Shown: piece by piece, positions 1 to 9,060 of the stretch
How the letters are laid out: each line of letters begins with the position of its first letter
Numbering within the stretch: position 1 is the first letter of the stretch
Source of the DNA: Verrucomicrobiota bacterium
GTDB lineage: Bacteria > Verrucomicrobiota > Verrucomicrobiia > Opitutales > Opitutaceae
NCBI GenBank assembly: GCA_023428905.1
Contig: JAEYWP010000014.1
Span: 46,619-110,618 of the forward strand
Reading direction: 5' to 3'
DNA length: 64,000 bases
Program-made: the position numbers and the translations under genes
The notes under the pieces: generated by a model
The model's input: only the letters and a program-made list of their open reading frames with translations
Told to the model about the DNA's origin: nothing
Databases searched by the model: none

Positions 1-1334
1 TAGATCACCGGCTGACCGCGGGCGAAAAAGAGCAGTTCGTGCCCGCGTTTCATCAGGTCCAGCAACTGCGCGTCCGACGCCTTGGGGTTGTCCGCCTTGA
101 GGAAGTGGCCGAACCGGCCGGCATCATGGTTGCCCAGGAAGGTGGGGGTGACGTGCACATTGCTGTCGTGGTCGGTGTAATAGTCGTCGTCCCGGAACAT
201 CTGCGAGATCGTCTTGGCCGGCTCGAGGCGCGAGAGGTAATAGCGGGCGCCCCGGAAGAAGGCGAAGTCGAGCGAGGTGTCGATTGGCACCGTGGTGCTG
301 TATTCGGATAGGACGGACGGATCGCCCTCGTCGTTGTAGACCTCACCAAAGAGGAGGAAATCGTTCCTGCCTGTGGAGCGTGCCGCCCGATGAATGGCCG
401 GGACAAAGGCCTGCCAGAACTCCGGGTTGACGTGGCGCGCGGTGTCGAGCCGGTATCCGGCAACCTTGTACGAGGTGAGCCAGTGGGAGAAGATGTCGAT
501 CATCCCCGTGACCACCCGCGGGTGTTCGGTGAAGAGGTCGTCCAACCCGACAAAGTCGCCGTGGAGGGAGTTTTCGCCGCGGAAGGTGGTGTTGCCGCGG
601 TTGTGGTAGAGGGTGGGGTCGTTGAGCCAGGCTGGGTTTTTGATCGCAGCCTCGGCCGGTGCCACCTCCGGCACATAGGCAAAGCTCGTATCGGCTGAGA
701 GCGCGGGAAAGAGCGTGGCGTCGTTCAGGCCGTTGTAGGCGACGGCGTTTTCGTCAAAGACACGGCCCTCGGCGTCGCGCCAGGGATACTCGGCTTCCGC
801 GCGGTACTCGGTCACACCGCCCCGGGGCACGATCACGTCGGCGGTGTGGTTGACGATGATGTCGAGAAAGACGCGGATGCCCCGTTGCTCCGCCGCCTCG
901 ATGAACGCGCTAAATTCCTCATTGGTGCCGAGGTGGGGATCGATGCGGAGGAAGTCGGTGATCCAGTAGCCGTGGTAACCGGCGGTTCCGCTCTGCACCG
1001 CCTTGTTGGTGAACGGAGGCGTGACCCAGATGGCAGTGATCCCCAATCCCTTCAGGTAGTCCAGGTGCGCGGTCAGGCCCGCGAAGTCGCCGCCGTGATA
1101 ATGCGAGATCGCGGTCGGATCAAAACCGTCGTGTTCCCGCCCTCCGGTCAGGTGGCCCCGGTCGTTGTCGCGACGACCATTGGAGAACCGGTCGGTCAGG
1201 ACGAAATAAAACACCTGCGGCGGCGCGGCGTGCGCCAGGCGCGGGACGGTGGGGGGCGGGGGCGGTGTGGCGGCGACGCCCGAGGTGGTGAAGCAGGCTG
1301 CGAGCAGGAGACCGCGCAGGGAGAGGGGGTGCAT
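1..1334 (-). CDS. GH13 alpha-amylase family protein, secreted (3' end cut by window edge)
   Basis: This is a glycoside hydrolase family 13 enzyme acting on alpha-1,4-glucans outside the cytoplasm. Translation starts at the ATG at 1334 and runs off the window start, leaving 444 codons. Residues 1-20 look like a Sec signal peptide. All four GH13 regions are visible: region I DIIVNH (about 158-163), region II GYRLDTARH with the nucleophile Asp297, region III FGEVYN with the acid/base Glu331, and region IV LGNHD with Asp404. The early part also has the typical FVLTDRFSNG and GITAIWVTP strands of the barrel. The C-terminal beta-sandwich is missing only because the window ends. Exact specificity (alpha-amylase, cyclomaltodextrinase or similar) cannot be read from this. 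Confidence 0.95.
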   Translation of the reverse strand, partial: MHPLSLRGLLLAACFTTSGVAATPPPPPTVPRLAHAAPPQVFYFVLTDRFSNGRRDNDRGHLTGGREHDGFDPTAISHYHGGDFAGLTAHLDYLKGLGITAIWVTPPFTNKAVQSGTAGYHGYWITDFLRIDPHLGTNEEFSAFIEAAEQRGIRVFLDIIVNHTADVIVPRGGVTEYRAEAEYPWRDAEGRVFDENAVAYNGLNDATLFPALSADTSFAYVPEVAPAEAAIKNPAWLNDPTLYHNRGNTTFRGENSLHGDFVGLDDLFTEHPRVVTGMIDIFSHWLTSYKVAGYRLDTARHVNPEFWQAFVPAIHRAARSTGRNDFLLFGEVYNDEGDPSVLSEYSTTVPIDTSLDFAFFRGARYYLSRLEPAKTISQMFRDDDYYTDHDSNVHVTPTFLGNHDAGRFGHFLKADNPKASDAQLLDLMKRGHELLFFARGQPVI

Positions 1335-1420
1335 AGCCCTACCATCCGTGTTACGCCGGGAGGGTCAAAAAACGCGTGGTGGAGAAATCCGTGATCGCGG
1401 GGAGAGAACTTAGCGTGCCG

Positions 1421-1460
1421 CAAAAAAAAGTGCGATCCCCAGCCTGAGCCGGGGATCGCA
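1421..1460 (-). terminator. Rho-independent terminator after the entericidin-like gene
   Basis: A 10-bp perfect stem (TGCGATCCCC at 1431-1440 with GGGGATCGCA at 1451-1460) is followed on the minus strand by eight T residues (1422-1429). It lies about 40 bp after the stop of the small lipoprotein gene and also separates it from the amylase gene. Confidence 0.9.
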
Positions 1461-1499
1461 CAGACCCGAGTCCCGGGATGAACCGGTCTTGGGCTGAAC

Positions 1500-1649
1500 T
1501 TAGTTACGCGCGTCGCGCGCCTCGTCGGAGATCTTTTCGCCGGCACGCTCAATGTCGTTGCCAGCGCCTTCCATCGTGCGGCAGCCGGAGAAGGCGAGGG
1601 CGGCGAGGAAGAAAGAGATCAGGACAGTCGTCAGGGTCTTGTTTTTCAT
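1500..1649 (-). CDS. Entericidin EcnA/B-like small lipoprotein (49 aa)
   Basis: A 49-residue lipoprotein read from the ATG at 1649 to a TAA at 1500-1502. It has a lysine start (MKNKTL), a hydrophobic stretch (about 7-21) and a lipobox FSGC with the modified Cys at residue 23. The mature part, starting CRTMEGAGNDIERAG and ending DEARDARN, has the charge pattern of the entericidin A/B family. In Escherichia coli entericidins are stress-linked membrane lipoproteins described as an antidote/toxin pair; here there is one copy and no partner, so a role in stress or cell lysis is only inference. A strong terminator follows directly. Confidence 0.85.
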   Translation of the reverse strand: MKNKTLTTVLISFFLAALAFSGCRTMEGAGNDIERAGEKISDEARDARN

Positions 1650-1913
1650 AGCGCGGCACCTAATGCACGGGTGATGCCAGCCGTATTTTGAAAAGCATAA
1701 GCAGTTGTTAAAAAGCTAGTTGTGGTAAAACGCCGCACGTGATGCTCCGGTTGCGCACCCAGCGGCCCTCGCGATGTGCAAAGGTGCGTCGCCCGGGCGG
1801 TGCAGATTGCGCCCGCCTGCAGTCCACGCCGAAGTCAGTAGGAATCCGTTCTCTAGGGGGCTTCTATTGTAATATAGTTGCGAGAACCTTCTTTTTGTGT
1901 CGTTAATTCCCGT

Positions 1914-2975
1914 ATGCAGCCGCCAAGCCCTTTCGAAGATTTCTCGAATCTTCTATGTATGAAGGGGTTGCTGCAGGTGGACTCGCTATCGAACTGGATG
2001 ACCGGCGCGATGGGTGGTGAAGGTGGGCTGGGGTTTCTTCCGGCCGCCGAGCGGGAGGTGGTGAAGCGGGACGAGATCACGCTGCGTCACGCCTTTGCGT
2101 CTCGGTTTTCCGCCGTGGAGCTCTTGGACGCGAGTGCACGCCTGGCAGAGTTGGAGCGGCGCGCGGGCATGGTGGCGCTTCTGTTTCGTGCCTACCGGGC
2201 CGGGCACCGCGCGGTGCCCTTGGAACTGCGTCGTGAGCTGCAGGCAGCAGAGGTCGACGTGTTTCTCTCCGCGGTGTCGCGGCTGCAGCTGACGGCCGGC
2301 GTGCCGCTGCTGGCGATGGCGGAATACCTCGAAGTGGGGGCTGCCGCCGACGATGATCTGGTGGCCCACGTTTTTGATCCGCTTCAGCTGCGGTACGTGC
2401 TGGCCTGCCACGATGCGGGCGTGCGTGAACAGCTCGGGGAGGAACGTATCCGCGTCCTCAAGGCGGCCTGCACCGCGCTCGACCGCACCTGCCTGCGGGC
2501 CTGGTTCGACGACTTGGTGCCGTACCTGGAGGTGTTGTCCAAAGACGCGCCCCAGTTTTTGCGCGGTATCCTCCACGACCTCTGCCGCCACGGTGGCGGC
2601 GGTGACCTGGCTGGCCTGGCCTACGAGATTGCGGCGCTCGACGTTCGCATGTTCGGCGAACCGGGCTGGGAGAGCAGCCGTACGTTCTGTGCAGTGCTTC
2701 GCCTTACGACGGCGCCGGGCTCGGAGGTACTCGACGCTTATTTGACGGATGAAGAAATCGATACCGCATTGCTCGCGGCGGAGGCGGTGCGTCAGGACGA
2801 ATTGATCGCCCACTTTCGGCGTCTGGCCACGAGCTACAACACGAGGCGCCACCGGACGCTGCATCGCAGCGTGGCACAGCGGGCCCGTCACCAAGAGGGC
2901 GTGGCGGACGAAGCGCTGCGGACCACCGTTCAAGCGTGGTCGGTCGCCACCGGGGCGGAAGCAAACGCAGGGTAG
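1914..2975 (+). CDS. Hypothetical protein, helical, no family recognised
   Basis: I do not recognise this protein. It is soluble-looking (no signal peptide or membrane segment), rich in Ala, Leu, Arg and Glu, and probably all-helical, with strong third-position GC from about 2000 onward, which supports real coding. The start is uncertain: an upstream in-frame TTG at 1878 is possible, and ATGs lie at 1914, 1959 and 1998. I chose 1914 because an AT-rich -10-like TAATAT sits at about 1870, which would leave a short leader; but codon bias only becomes typical near 1998, and none of these starts has a Shine-Dalgarno sequence. The gene is divergent from the entericidin-like gene and stands alone. 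Confidence 0.6.
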   Translation: MQPPSPFEDFSNLLCMKGLLQVDSLSNWMTGAMGGEGGLGFLPAAEREVVKRDEITLRHAFASRFSAVELLDASARLAELERRAGMVALLFRAYRAGHRAVPLELRRELQAAEVDVFLSAVSRLQLTAGVPLLAMAEYLEVGAAADDDLVAHVFDPLQLRYVLACHDAGVREQLGEERIRVLKAACTALDRTCLRAWFDDLVPYLEVLSKDAPQFLRGILHDLCRHGGGGDLAGLAYEIAALDVRMFGEPGWESSRTFCAVLRLTTAPGSEVLDAYLTDEEIDTALLAAEAVRQDELIAHFRRLATSYNTRRHRTLHRSVAQRARHQEGVADEALRTTVQAWSVATGAEANAG

Positions 2976-3155
2976 GCGAGTGCAGGGTCAGCAGCGTGGA
3001 GGAAAGCAGCGCGGAGGTGCGCCGCTCCGTCTGTCGGGCAGGTGTGGTCGCACGGAAATCATGTTGGGCGCAGCGTGGTGGTTTTGTGCGCAACGAGGTG
3101 AGTTGGGCGGCGCTTTTTCGGGCGGCCGGGGAACAGGAAGGGCGGGTGGTTTTGT

Positions 3156-3179
3156 CAAGAGTCAAGACATGACCCCTTA
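3156..3179 (+). repeat. Short dispersed-repeat-like element
   Basis: The sequence GTCAAGAGTCAAGACATGAC followed by CCC sits alone in the 261-bp gap before the aldo/keto reductase. Near-identical GTCAAGxGTCAAGACxTGAC strings are, from memory, scattered between genes in many bacterial genomes; only one copy is visible here. Nothing else in 2976-3236 looks like a gene. Confidence 0.35.
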
Positions 3180-3236
3180 AAATGCGTTCGCGGCTGGCGC
3201 TTGCGGTGATTCGGGCTACGAACGGGAGGAACTGCC

Positions 3237-4103
3237 ATGCCTCTTGAAAAACTGACCACGACCTTTGCCACCCGGGATGAGGGGCTGAAGGCCTCTGTTG
3301 TGCTGAACAATGGTGTGCGCATGCCCTGGTTTGGCCTGGGCGTGTGGCAGATGGAGCCGCGCGAGACAGAAAGCCATGTGAAGACCGCGGTCCGGCTTGG
3401 ATACCGGAGCATCGACACGGCGAAGATCTACCAGAACGAGCACGCGGTGGGCCGGGCGATCCGCACCTGCGGCGTCCCGCGCGATCAGCTCTTTGTCACC
3501 ACCAAGGTGTGGAATGACGACATGCGCGCCGGGCGGGTGGAGGAGGCCTTTGATGAAGCGCTTCAGCGGCTGGGCCTCGAGTACGTCGACCTGTTCCTCT
3601 TGCACTGGCCGATCACGGGCAAACTGGTCTCCTCCTGGCAGGCACTGGAGCGCTGCCACCGTGCCGGCAAGGTGCGCGCGATCGGAGTCAGCAACTACAT
3701 GGTCCCGCACCTGAAAGAGCTGCTGGCTGCTGCGGAGGTGGTGCCGGCCATCAACCAAATCGAATACCATCCCTACCTGCAGAGCCGGGCCCTCACCGCC
3801 TTCTGCGAGGAGAAGGGAATCCGGATGCAGGCGTGGAGCCCGCTGATGCAGGCCGGCTCGATCCTGAAGGATCCTGCCCTGGCCGAGATCGCGAAACGGC
3901 ACCGCAAGAGTGTCGCCCAGGTGATCCTGCGCTGGGACCTCCAGGAGGGGGTGCTGACGATTCCGAAATCATCGAAGGAGCATCGGATGATGGAAAACGC
4001 GGACATCTTCGACTTTGTCCTGAGCGAGGACGAGATGGCGGCGATCACCCGGCTGGACCGCAACCAACGCTCGGGTGCGGATCCGATGAACTTCTCCTTC
4101 TGA
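3237..4103 (+). CDS. Aldo/keto reductase (2,5-diketo-D-gluconate reductase-like)
   Basis: An NADPH-dependent (beta/alpha)8-barrel oxidoreductase that would reduce carbonyls to alcohols in the cytoplasm. The family tetrad is complete: Asp60 and Tyr65 in SIDTAKIYQN, Lys90 in FVTTKVW and His123 in LLHWP. The C-terminal KSSKEHRMMEN matches the NADP phosphate-binding loop. At 288 residues it is the usual length for AKR family 5-type enzymes. The ATG at 3237 has a good Shine-Dalgarno (GGAGGAA) eight bases upstream, unusual in this window. The natural substrate is not evident; the downstream neighbour is a 3-hydroxyacid dehydrogenase-like gene 92 bp away, so a shared role in small-acid or sugar metabolism is possible. 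Confidence 0.93.
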   Translation: MPLEKLTTTFATRDEGLKASVVLNNGVRMPWFGLGVWQMEPRETESHVKTAVRLGYRSIDTAKIYQNEHAVGRAIRTCGVPRDQLFVTTKVWNDDMRAGRVEEAFDEALQRLGLEYVDLFLLHWPITGKLVSSWQALERCHRAGKVRAIGVSNYMVPHLKELLAAAEVVPAINQIEYHPYLQSRALTAFCEEKGIRMQAWSPLMQAGSILKDPALAEIAKRHRKSVAQVILRWDLQEGVLTIPKSSKEHRMMENADIFDFVLSEDEMAAITRLDRNQRSGADPMNFSF

Positions 4104-4195
4104 AGCGATTGGCGCGAACGCGTGCCTCGCCGCCTCCCCCCGTCCTGACCGCGCCCGGTCGTACACGTCGCCCCACGCTCACTTTCCTTTTTTTC

Positions 4196-5083
4196 ATGAA
4201 CTCTCCTCGTATCGGTTTTGTTGGTGTTGGGCGCATGGGCGCAAACATGGCCCGCCGCCTCAAGGACGTGGGGCGGTCGGTGACCGTTGTGTTCGACGCC
4301 CACGCGCCGTCCGCCACCGCCCTCGCGGGCGAACTTGGGGCCAAGGCGGCCCACCGGCTGGAGGACGTCACCGCCGCCGCCGATGTGATCTTCACCGTCG
4401 TCACCGACGACCGCGCGCAGTTGGGCGTTTTTGCGGAGACCGGTGACAGCCTGCTCATCGGCGCCAAGGGGCGCTGCTTTGTGAACTGTGCCACGCTCTC
4501 ACCGAAGGTGCACCTCGAGGTGGAGCGGCGTGCGCGAGACGCCGGTGCCGCGTCCATCGAGGCGTGCATGGCCTCTTCCATTCCGCAGGCACGCAACGGT
4601 ACCCTCTATCTGATGTGTGCCGGCGACGTGAACGCCTTTGCCAAGGTGGAGGACATCCTCCGCCAACTCAGCTCCGCCCTGCGGCATACCGGCGCCACCG
4701 GCACCGCGGCCCAGGTAAAGGCGCTGGTCAACATGGTCATGAACATCAACACCGCCGCTCTCGCGGAGGGCCTCGGTCTTGCCCACGCGCTTGGCCTGGA
4801 TCTCGACATGGTGCGCGAGGTGTTTTCCCAAACGGGTGCCCATTCGCAGGTGCTCAAGACCGACGGCGAGGACATGCAGAACCGCGCGCACGAGTGTTTT
4901 TTCTCCGCCGCCCATGCCGCCAAGGACTCCACCATCGCCTGGACGCTGGGTGCCGAAGCTGGCCTTTCCCTGCCCCTCGCGGGCGCGACCAAACTGCAGT
5001 TTGAACGTATGGTCGCGCTCGGCCTCGGCGAGTTGGACAAAAGCGGTGTGGCCGAACTCACCTTCAAGGACCGGCGGGCGTAG
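4196..5083 (+). CDS. NAD(P)-dependent 3-hydroxyisobutyrate dehydrogenase family protein
   Basis: A beta-hydroxyacid dehydrogenase of 295 residues. The N-terminal Rossmann motif GFVGVGRMGANMA (7-19) binds NAD(P). The C-terminal helical domain holds the family lysine (Lys175 in AAQVKALVN) and KDSTIAW near residue 240. The substrate motif, usually DAPVSGG, is altered here to EACMASSIPQARNGTL (122-137), so the substrate probably differs from 3-hydroxyisobutyrate. The family also includes tartronate semialdehyde and succinic semialdehyde reductases. The reading frame is open far upstream, but the true start is the ATG at 4196, where similarity begins. Confidence 0.9.
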   Translation: MNSPRIGFVGVGRMGANMARRLKDVGRSVTVVFDAHAPSATALAGELGAKAAHRLEDVTAAADVIFTVVTDDRAQLGVFAETGDSLLIGAKGRCFVNCATLSPKVHLEVERRARDAGAASIEACMASSIPQARNGTLYLMCAGDVNAFAKVEDILRQLSSALRHTGATGTAAQVKALVNMVMNINTAALAEGLGLAHALGLDLDMVREVFSQTGAHSQVLKTDGEDMQNRAHECFFSAAHAAKDSTIAWTLGAEAGLSLPLAGATKLQFERMVALGLGELDKSGVAELTFKDRRA

Positions 5084-5210
5084 GTTTGCATTTTGCCGGG
5101 CGGTGTCCGGGTGCAGTTGCAGTCTGGCAACACAGGGAGGTGGGTTTTCTAGGCAAGTCATTGAAGGGAAACGGCTTAATTGCTGGCATAACTCAAGCGA
5201 AGGGGCGCTT

Positions 5211-6392
5211 ATGACTTCTCGTCCGCCCCTCCGCCCCCTGCCTGGCTCACCAGCACGCCGCCGCGGCGCCGCACCTGTCAAAGTCCTGCTCGTAGTGGCG
5301 TCCCTGCTGCTTCTCGGGGTGCTGCTTGCCGGCCCGATTGCGACCCGCGTTGCCAATCGGAAGCTCGACCAACTGGAGGGAGTCCGAGGCCACCTGGAAA
5401 GGATCACCGTCGCGCTTTGGCGCGGTGGACTTTCGGCGCGTGGATTGGTCCTGGAGGACCGCGAACGTCCCAACGACGTGCCGATCCTCAAGGTGGAACG
5501 CGTGGACATGCGCCTCAGTTGGGGCGCCCTTTTTCGGGGCCGCCTCGGAGGGGCGATGACCATCGACGGAGCGGAGCTGAACCTGGTGCAGACCGAGCTG
5601 CCCACCCCTGAGGAGGCCGCAGAAGCAAAGGAAAAGATGAAGGAGATCCGGGCTAAGCTGGAACCCTGGCGCCGCGCGCTGCAGGAGGCGTTTCCCATGG
5701 AGCTGTCCCGGCTCGAGGTGAAGAATGCCACCATCCATTTCATCGACCGCGCCCGTCAGCCCCATTCCCGCGTCGGGATCGACAAGCTCCACCTGGTCGG
5801 CACCGGTTTGAGCAACCGCGCCGAGGGTGAGACGTATCCGGCCAAATTGGACATGACGGGAGTCGTGACCGGCAATGGCGACCTGCGCGTCCGCGTGGAG
5901 GCCGATCCGCTGGAAAAGTCGCCCACCTTCAAGACCGTCCTCGAGCTCAAGCCCATGGACCTGCGCGCGTGGAATGACTTTCTTCGCGCCCTGGCCAAGG
6001 TGGACGTGGGCTCGGGTTTCTTCGAGTTCTACGTCGAAGCAGAGGCCAAGGCGGGAACTTACGAAGGCTACGTGAAGCCCTTCTTCAAGGAGCTGGATTT
6101 CCATTCCGCCTCCGACCAGGGCGAGAGCATTGGCACCCGGATCAAGGAGGCCGCGGCCGATGTCGTCACGGCCGTCTTCGACAACGACGAGGACGGCGAC
6201 CAGCAGGTCGCCACCAAGGCTCCCTTCTCCGGGAGCTTTGCCGGCACCGACGTCGATGTCTGGACCGCGGTCGAGACGCTCCTCCGCAACGCCTTCGTCG
6301 AGGGCCTGCGGGAGGGTTTTGATCGCGGGCTTCTGGGGCGCCGGGGCGGCGAGGCGCAAAGGGCGCCCGACGGCAACGAGGACCGGGGCTGA
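5211..6392 (+). CDS. DUF748/AsmA-like membrane-anchored envelope protein
   Basis: A 393-residue protein with one N-terminal transmembrane helix (about 23-45) followed by a long extracytoplasmic part. The segment LSARGLVLEDRERPNDVPIL followed by MRLSWGALFRGRLGG and the repeating 'IDGAELNLVQTE' strand pattern resemble the DUF748/AsmA-like beta-rich repeats that form bridge-like lipid-transport proteins; that link is inference. A charged helical insert (PEEAAEAKEKMKEIRAKL) lies near residue 130. The ATG at 5211 starts the gene; upstream open frame is not coding. It opens the same-strand block that continues with PspA 174 bp later, which suggests an envelope-maintenance role. Confidence 0.75.
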   Translation: MTSRPPLRPLPGSPARRRGAAPVKVLLVVASLLLLGVLLAGPIATRVANRKLDQLEGVRGHLERITVALWRGGLSARGLVLEDRERPNDVPILKVERVDMRLSWGALFRGRLGGAMTIDGAELNLVQTELPTPEEAAEAKEKMKEIRAKLEPWRRALQEAFPMELSRLEVKNATIHFIDRARQPHSRVGIDKLHLVGTGLSNRAEGETYPAKLDMTGVVTGNGDLRVRVEADPLEKSPTFKTVLELKPMDLRAWNDFLRALAKVDVGSGFFEFYVEAEAKAGTYEGYVKPFFKELDFHSASDQGESIGTRIKEAAADVVTAVFDNDEDGDQQVATKAPFSGSFAGTDVDVWTAVETLLRNAFVEGLREGFDRGLLGRRGGEAQRAPDGNEDRG

Positions 6393-6566
6393 ATTAAGGG
6401 AGGCCTGGGCGGGCTCGAACTGCCGTGGCGAATTGTAATTTGCGCAGCCGCATCCGGATGCTAAAAGGAGGGCGCGCAGCGTCCCTGTCCGTCCGGACCG
6501 GGCACGTGGCGCACCTTCCTCCTCACCCCGCCGCGACCGCGGCCAACCACCTCACCACCTCCTGCC

Positions 6567-7322
6567 ATGGGTCTGTTCCGCGCCTTCAAACGTGTCTTCA
6601 TCTGGCTCGGCCTGGCCGCTGAAAAAGCGACCGAGACCGACGCCATCAACCAAGCTGTGGTCGAACGCGGCATCCGTGATGCCAAGGCCAAGGCGGACAA
6701 GGCGCATTACGCCAACGGCCAACTGGCCGGGCAGATCGCGCTGCTGAAGGACCAGATTCGCCGCCAGGAGCGCCAGCGCACCGAGACGCAGGGTTTCCTG
6801 CAATCAGCCGCCGCGGCCAATGACGAGGCCAATGGCGCCCATTTTGCCGAGGAGCTCGCCACCATCGAGCAGGATATCGCCGACAACCAGTCGCAGCTCG
6901 ACAGCCTGGAACAACTCTACAAGCAAAACACGGAGATCATCGCCAACAGCCTCCGCGAGATCCAGCGCTTCCAGCGCGAGTTCGAGGCGGTGAAGGCCAA
7001 GGTCGCGGTCGGGCGCTCGCTCGAGCAGCTCTCGGGCATGATGAAGGGCTCGATCTCCGAATTGCAGGGCATGATGGGCGGAGAGATGGGTGAATCCATG
7101 CAGCAACTACGCCAGGCCGCCGCGGCGGGTGAAGGCCAGATGCGTGCCACCCTCGACCTCGCCAAGGAGATGGGCTCGGGCATCCAGCGCCAGCAGGAAG
7201 TGCGTCGCGCCCGCGGTGCGCAGCTCTTCAAGGAGTACCAGAAGAAGATGGGAATGGTGCAGGGCGAGGCCTCCTCCACCCCCGCACCCGCCCCCGAGCG
7301 CCAGAAGATCGGGGAGAGTTGA
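6567..7322 (+). CDS. PspA/IM30 (phage-shock protein A, ESCRT-III superfamily) protein
   Basis: A 251-residue, almost entirely coiled-coil protein starting MGLFRAFKRVFIWLG, an amphipathic helix like the membrane-binding helix of PspA/Vipp1. Proteins of this family polymerise on the cytoplasmic face of damaged or stressed membranes and belong to the same superfamily as eukaryotic ESCRT-III. The region 30-200 is heptad-like (QIALLKDQIRRQERQRTETQ and so on), followed by a Met/Gly-rich stretch MMGGEMGESM and a Pro-rich tail. No PspF-type activator or PspB/C gene is nearby. Instead it is followed 46 bp later by a binding-protein/OmpA fusion and then an AAA+ ATPase gene. Confidence 0.85.
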   Translation: MGLFRAFKRVFIWLGLAAEKATETDAINQAVVERGIRDAKAKADKAHYANGQLAGQIALLKDQIRRQERQRTETQGFLQSAAAANDEANGAHFAEELATIEQDIADNQSQLDSLEQLYKQNTEIIANSLREIQRFQREFEAVKAKVAVGRSLEQLSGMMKGSISELQGMMGGEMGESMQQLRQAAAAGEGQMRATLDLAKEMGSGIQRQQEVRRARGAQLFKEYQKKMGMVQGEASSTPAPAPERQKIGES

Positions 7323-7368
7323 ACCTCGCCCGCTTCCGTCCCGCACCCAGCCCTAACCCTACCCAAAC

Positions 7369-9060
7369 ATGACCGGTCGTGGAAAATTCGTCCTCACGCT
7401 CCTGATCCTCGCGATGGCGGGAATCGGCGTCTATAAGTGGTGGGATAAACTCAAGCCCGTCGCCCCCGCGGCCGCCACCGCCGCCACCGCGGCCGGTGCC
7501 ACCCCCGCCGCCGCGTCCACCGCCGCCACGGCGGCCGGTGCAGCCGAGATCGCGGAAGGCATTGTCGAGCCTCTCTACGCCTGCCCCATCCTCGAGCCCG
7601 CCGGGGTGTATGTCCCGAAGGACAACACCGTCGACATTGAGCTCAGTGAATACGCCGGATACGCCGGCCTGGTCGCGGCCAATGGAGGACTCGAGCCGAG
7701 CGAAAACTCGATCTTCTTCCGCAAGCACGGCTTCAAGGTGCGGATCAAGCTGTCGGAGGAGGAGAGCTGGTCCGCCCTCAACGCCGGCCGCATGGCAGCC
7801 TCCGCCACCACGGTGGACGTGCTCGCCACCCACTGCCGCACCTTTCATGTCACCGTCCCGGTGCAGATCGGGTATTCACGCGGCGCCGACGGCATCGTCG
7901 TGCGCAAGGACATCCGCAGGATCAACGACCTGAAGGGCAGGACCCTGATCACCGCCCAGTTCACCGAGGCGGATTTTTTCCTCCGCTACCTCGCGCAGGA
8001 GGCGGGCCTGGGGATGAACATGCTGGCAGACCTGGGCACGCGCCCCGACCCGGAAAAGGTCAACGTGGTGTACGCCGCGGACGCCTTCACCGCCGGAGAC
8101 CTCTTCCTCAAGGAACTGCAGAGCGGCGGAAAGCGCCTGGCCGGCTGCGTCACGTGGGCTCCCAAAACCACCGAGGTGGTGGAGGCAAGTGCCGGCGCCG
8201 CGCAACTGCTCACGACGAACAAGAACCTGCTCATCGTGGCGGACATCCTGGTCGTGAACAAAGGCTTCGCCCAGGCCAACCCCGCGATCGTGGCCGGGCT
8301 GACCGCCGGAATCCTGGAGGGCAACAGTCTGGTGCGCGATAATCCCGCGGCTCAACTCGACCTGATTGCAAAGGCCTTCAAGTGGTCGCGGGAGGATGCC
8401 CGGGCGGAATTGGCGAAGGTGCACTTTTCCAACTTCCCCGAGAATCAGGCCTTTTTCTCCGGGGCGATCGACGCGGCAGGCAGCTTCACCGGCATCTTCC
8501 AGTCGGCCGTGCTCGCCTATGGCTCGGAGCTGATCAAGGACCCGCTCGATCCGGACCGCTTCTCGGATCTCACCCACCTCCAGGCTCTGGAAAAGACCGG
8601 CCAGTTTGCCTCGCAGCAGCTGGCCATCGCTCCCATCCGCTCCACCTCCACCGGGGCGATCGAGGGCGATCCGCTCCTCAGCAAGGACATCCGGTTTCTC
8701 TTCGAGCCCAACTCCTCCAAGCTCGACCTCACGTATCAGGCCAATCTGGACAACCTCGGCGCGATCAAACGCCTGCTCCAGGTCAGCCCCGGCTCGACCA
8801 TTCTCCTGCGAGGGCACGTCGATAACGCCCTGGTGGAGAAATTCCGCGAGCAGGGCGGCGAACCCTTCGTGCGCCAGATGGCGCTGAAAGCGATGGAGCT
8901 GAGCAAAAACCGCGCGTCGGAGATCCGCCGTGTCCTGGTCGAACAGCAGAAGGTGGACGCCGCGCGCCTTGAAACGGTGGGCCGTGGCTGGGAGGAGCCC
9001 GCCGGCCCGGATCCTGAAAAGAACCGGCGCGTGGAGGTGCAATGGTTCACGGTGGAGTGA
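7369..9060 (+). CDS. Periplasmic solute-binding protein fused to OmpA-family C-terminal domain
   Basis: A 563-residue envelope protein. Residues 5-24 form a signal anchor, followed by a long Ala/Thr/Pro linker (about 30-60). The middle (about 65-420) has the layout of NMT1/phosphate-type ABC solute-binding proteins (GADGIVVRKDIRRINDLKG, VNVVYAADAFTAGDLFLKEL, LLIVADILVVNKGF). The C-terminal 120 residues, from FEPNSSKLD through RGHVDN to PEKNRRVEV, form an OmpA-like peptidoglycan-binding fold. This matches what is called 'phosphate ABC transporter substrate-binding/OmpA family protein'. No ABC permease is nearby, so it may sense a ligand or tether a complex to the cell wall rather than import. 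Its stop overlaps the next gene. Confidence 0.85.
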   Translation: MTGRGKFVLTLLILAMAGIGVYKWWDKLKPVAPAAATAATAAGATPAAASTAATAAGAAEIAEGIVEPLYACPILEPAGVYVPKDNTVDIELSEYAGYAGLVAANGGLEPSENSIFFRKHGFKVRIKLSEEESWSALNAGRMAASATTVDVLATHCRTFHVTVPVQIGYSRGADGIVVRKDIRRINDLKGRTLITAQFTEADFFLRYLAQEAGLGMNMLADLGTRPDPEKVNVVYAADAFTAGDLFLKELQSGGKRLAGCVTWAPKTTEVVEASAGAAQLLTTNKNLLIVADILVVNKGFAQANPAIVAGLTAGILEGNSLVRDNPAAQLDLIAKAFKWSREDARAELAKVHFSNFPENQAFFSGAIDAAGSFTGIFQSAVLAYGSELIKDPLDPDRFSDLTHLQALEKTGQFASQQLAIAPIRSTSTGAIEGDPLLSKDIRFLFEPNSSKLDLTYQANLDNLGAIKRLLQVSPGSTILLRGHVDNALVEKFREQGGEPFVRQMALKAMELSKNRASEIRRVLVEQQKVDAARLETVGRGWEEPAGPDPEKNRRVEVQWFTVE

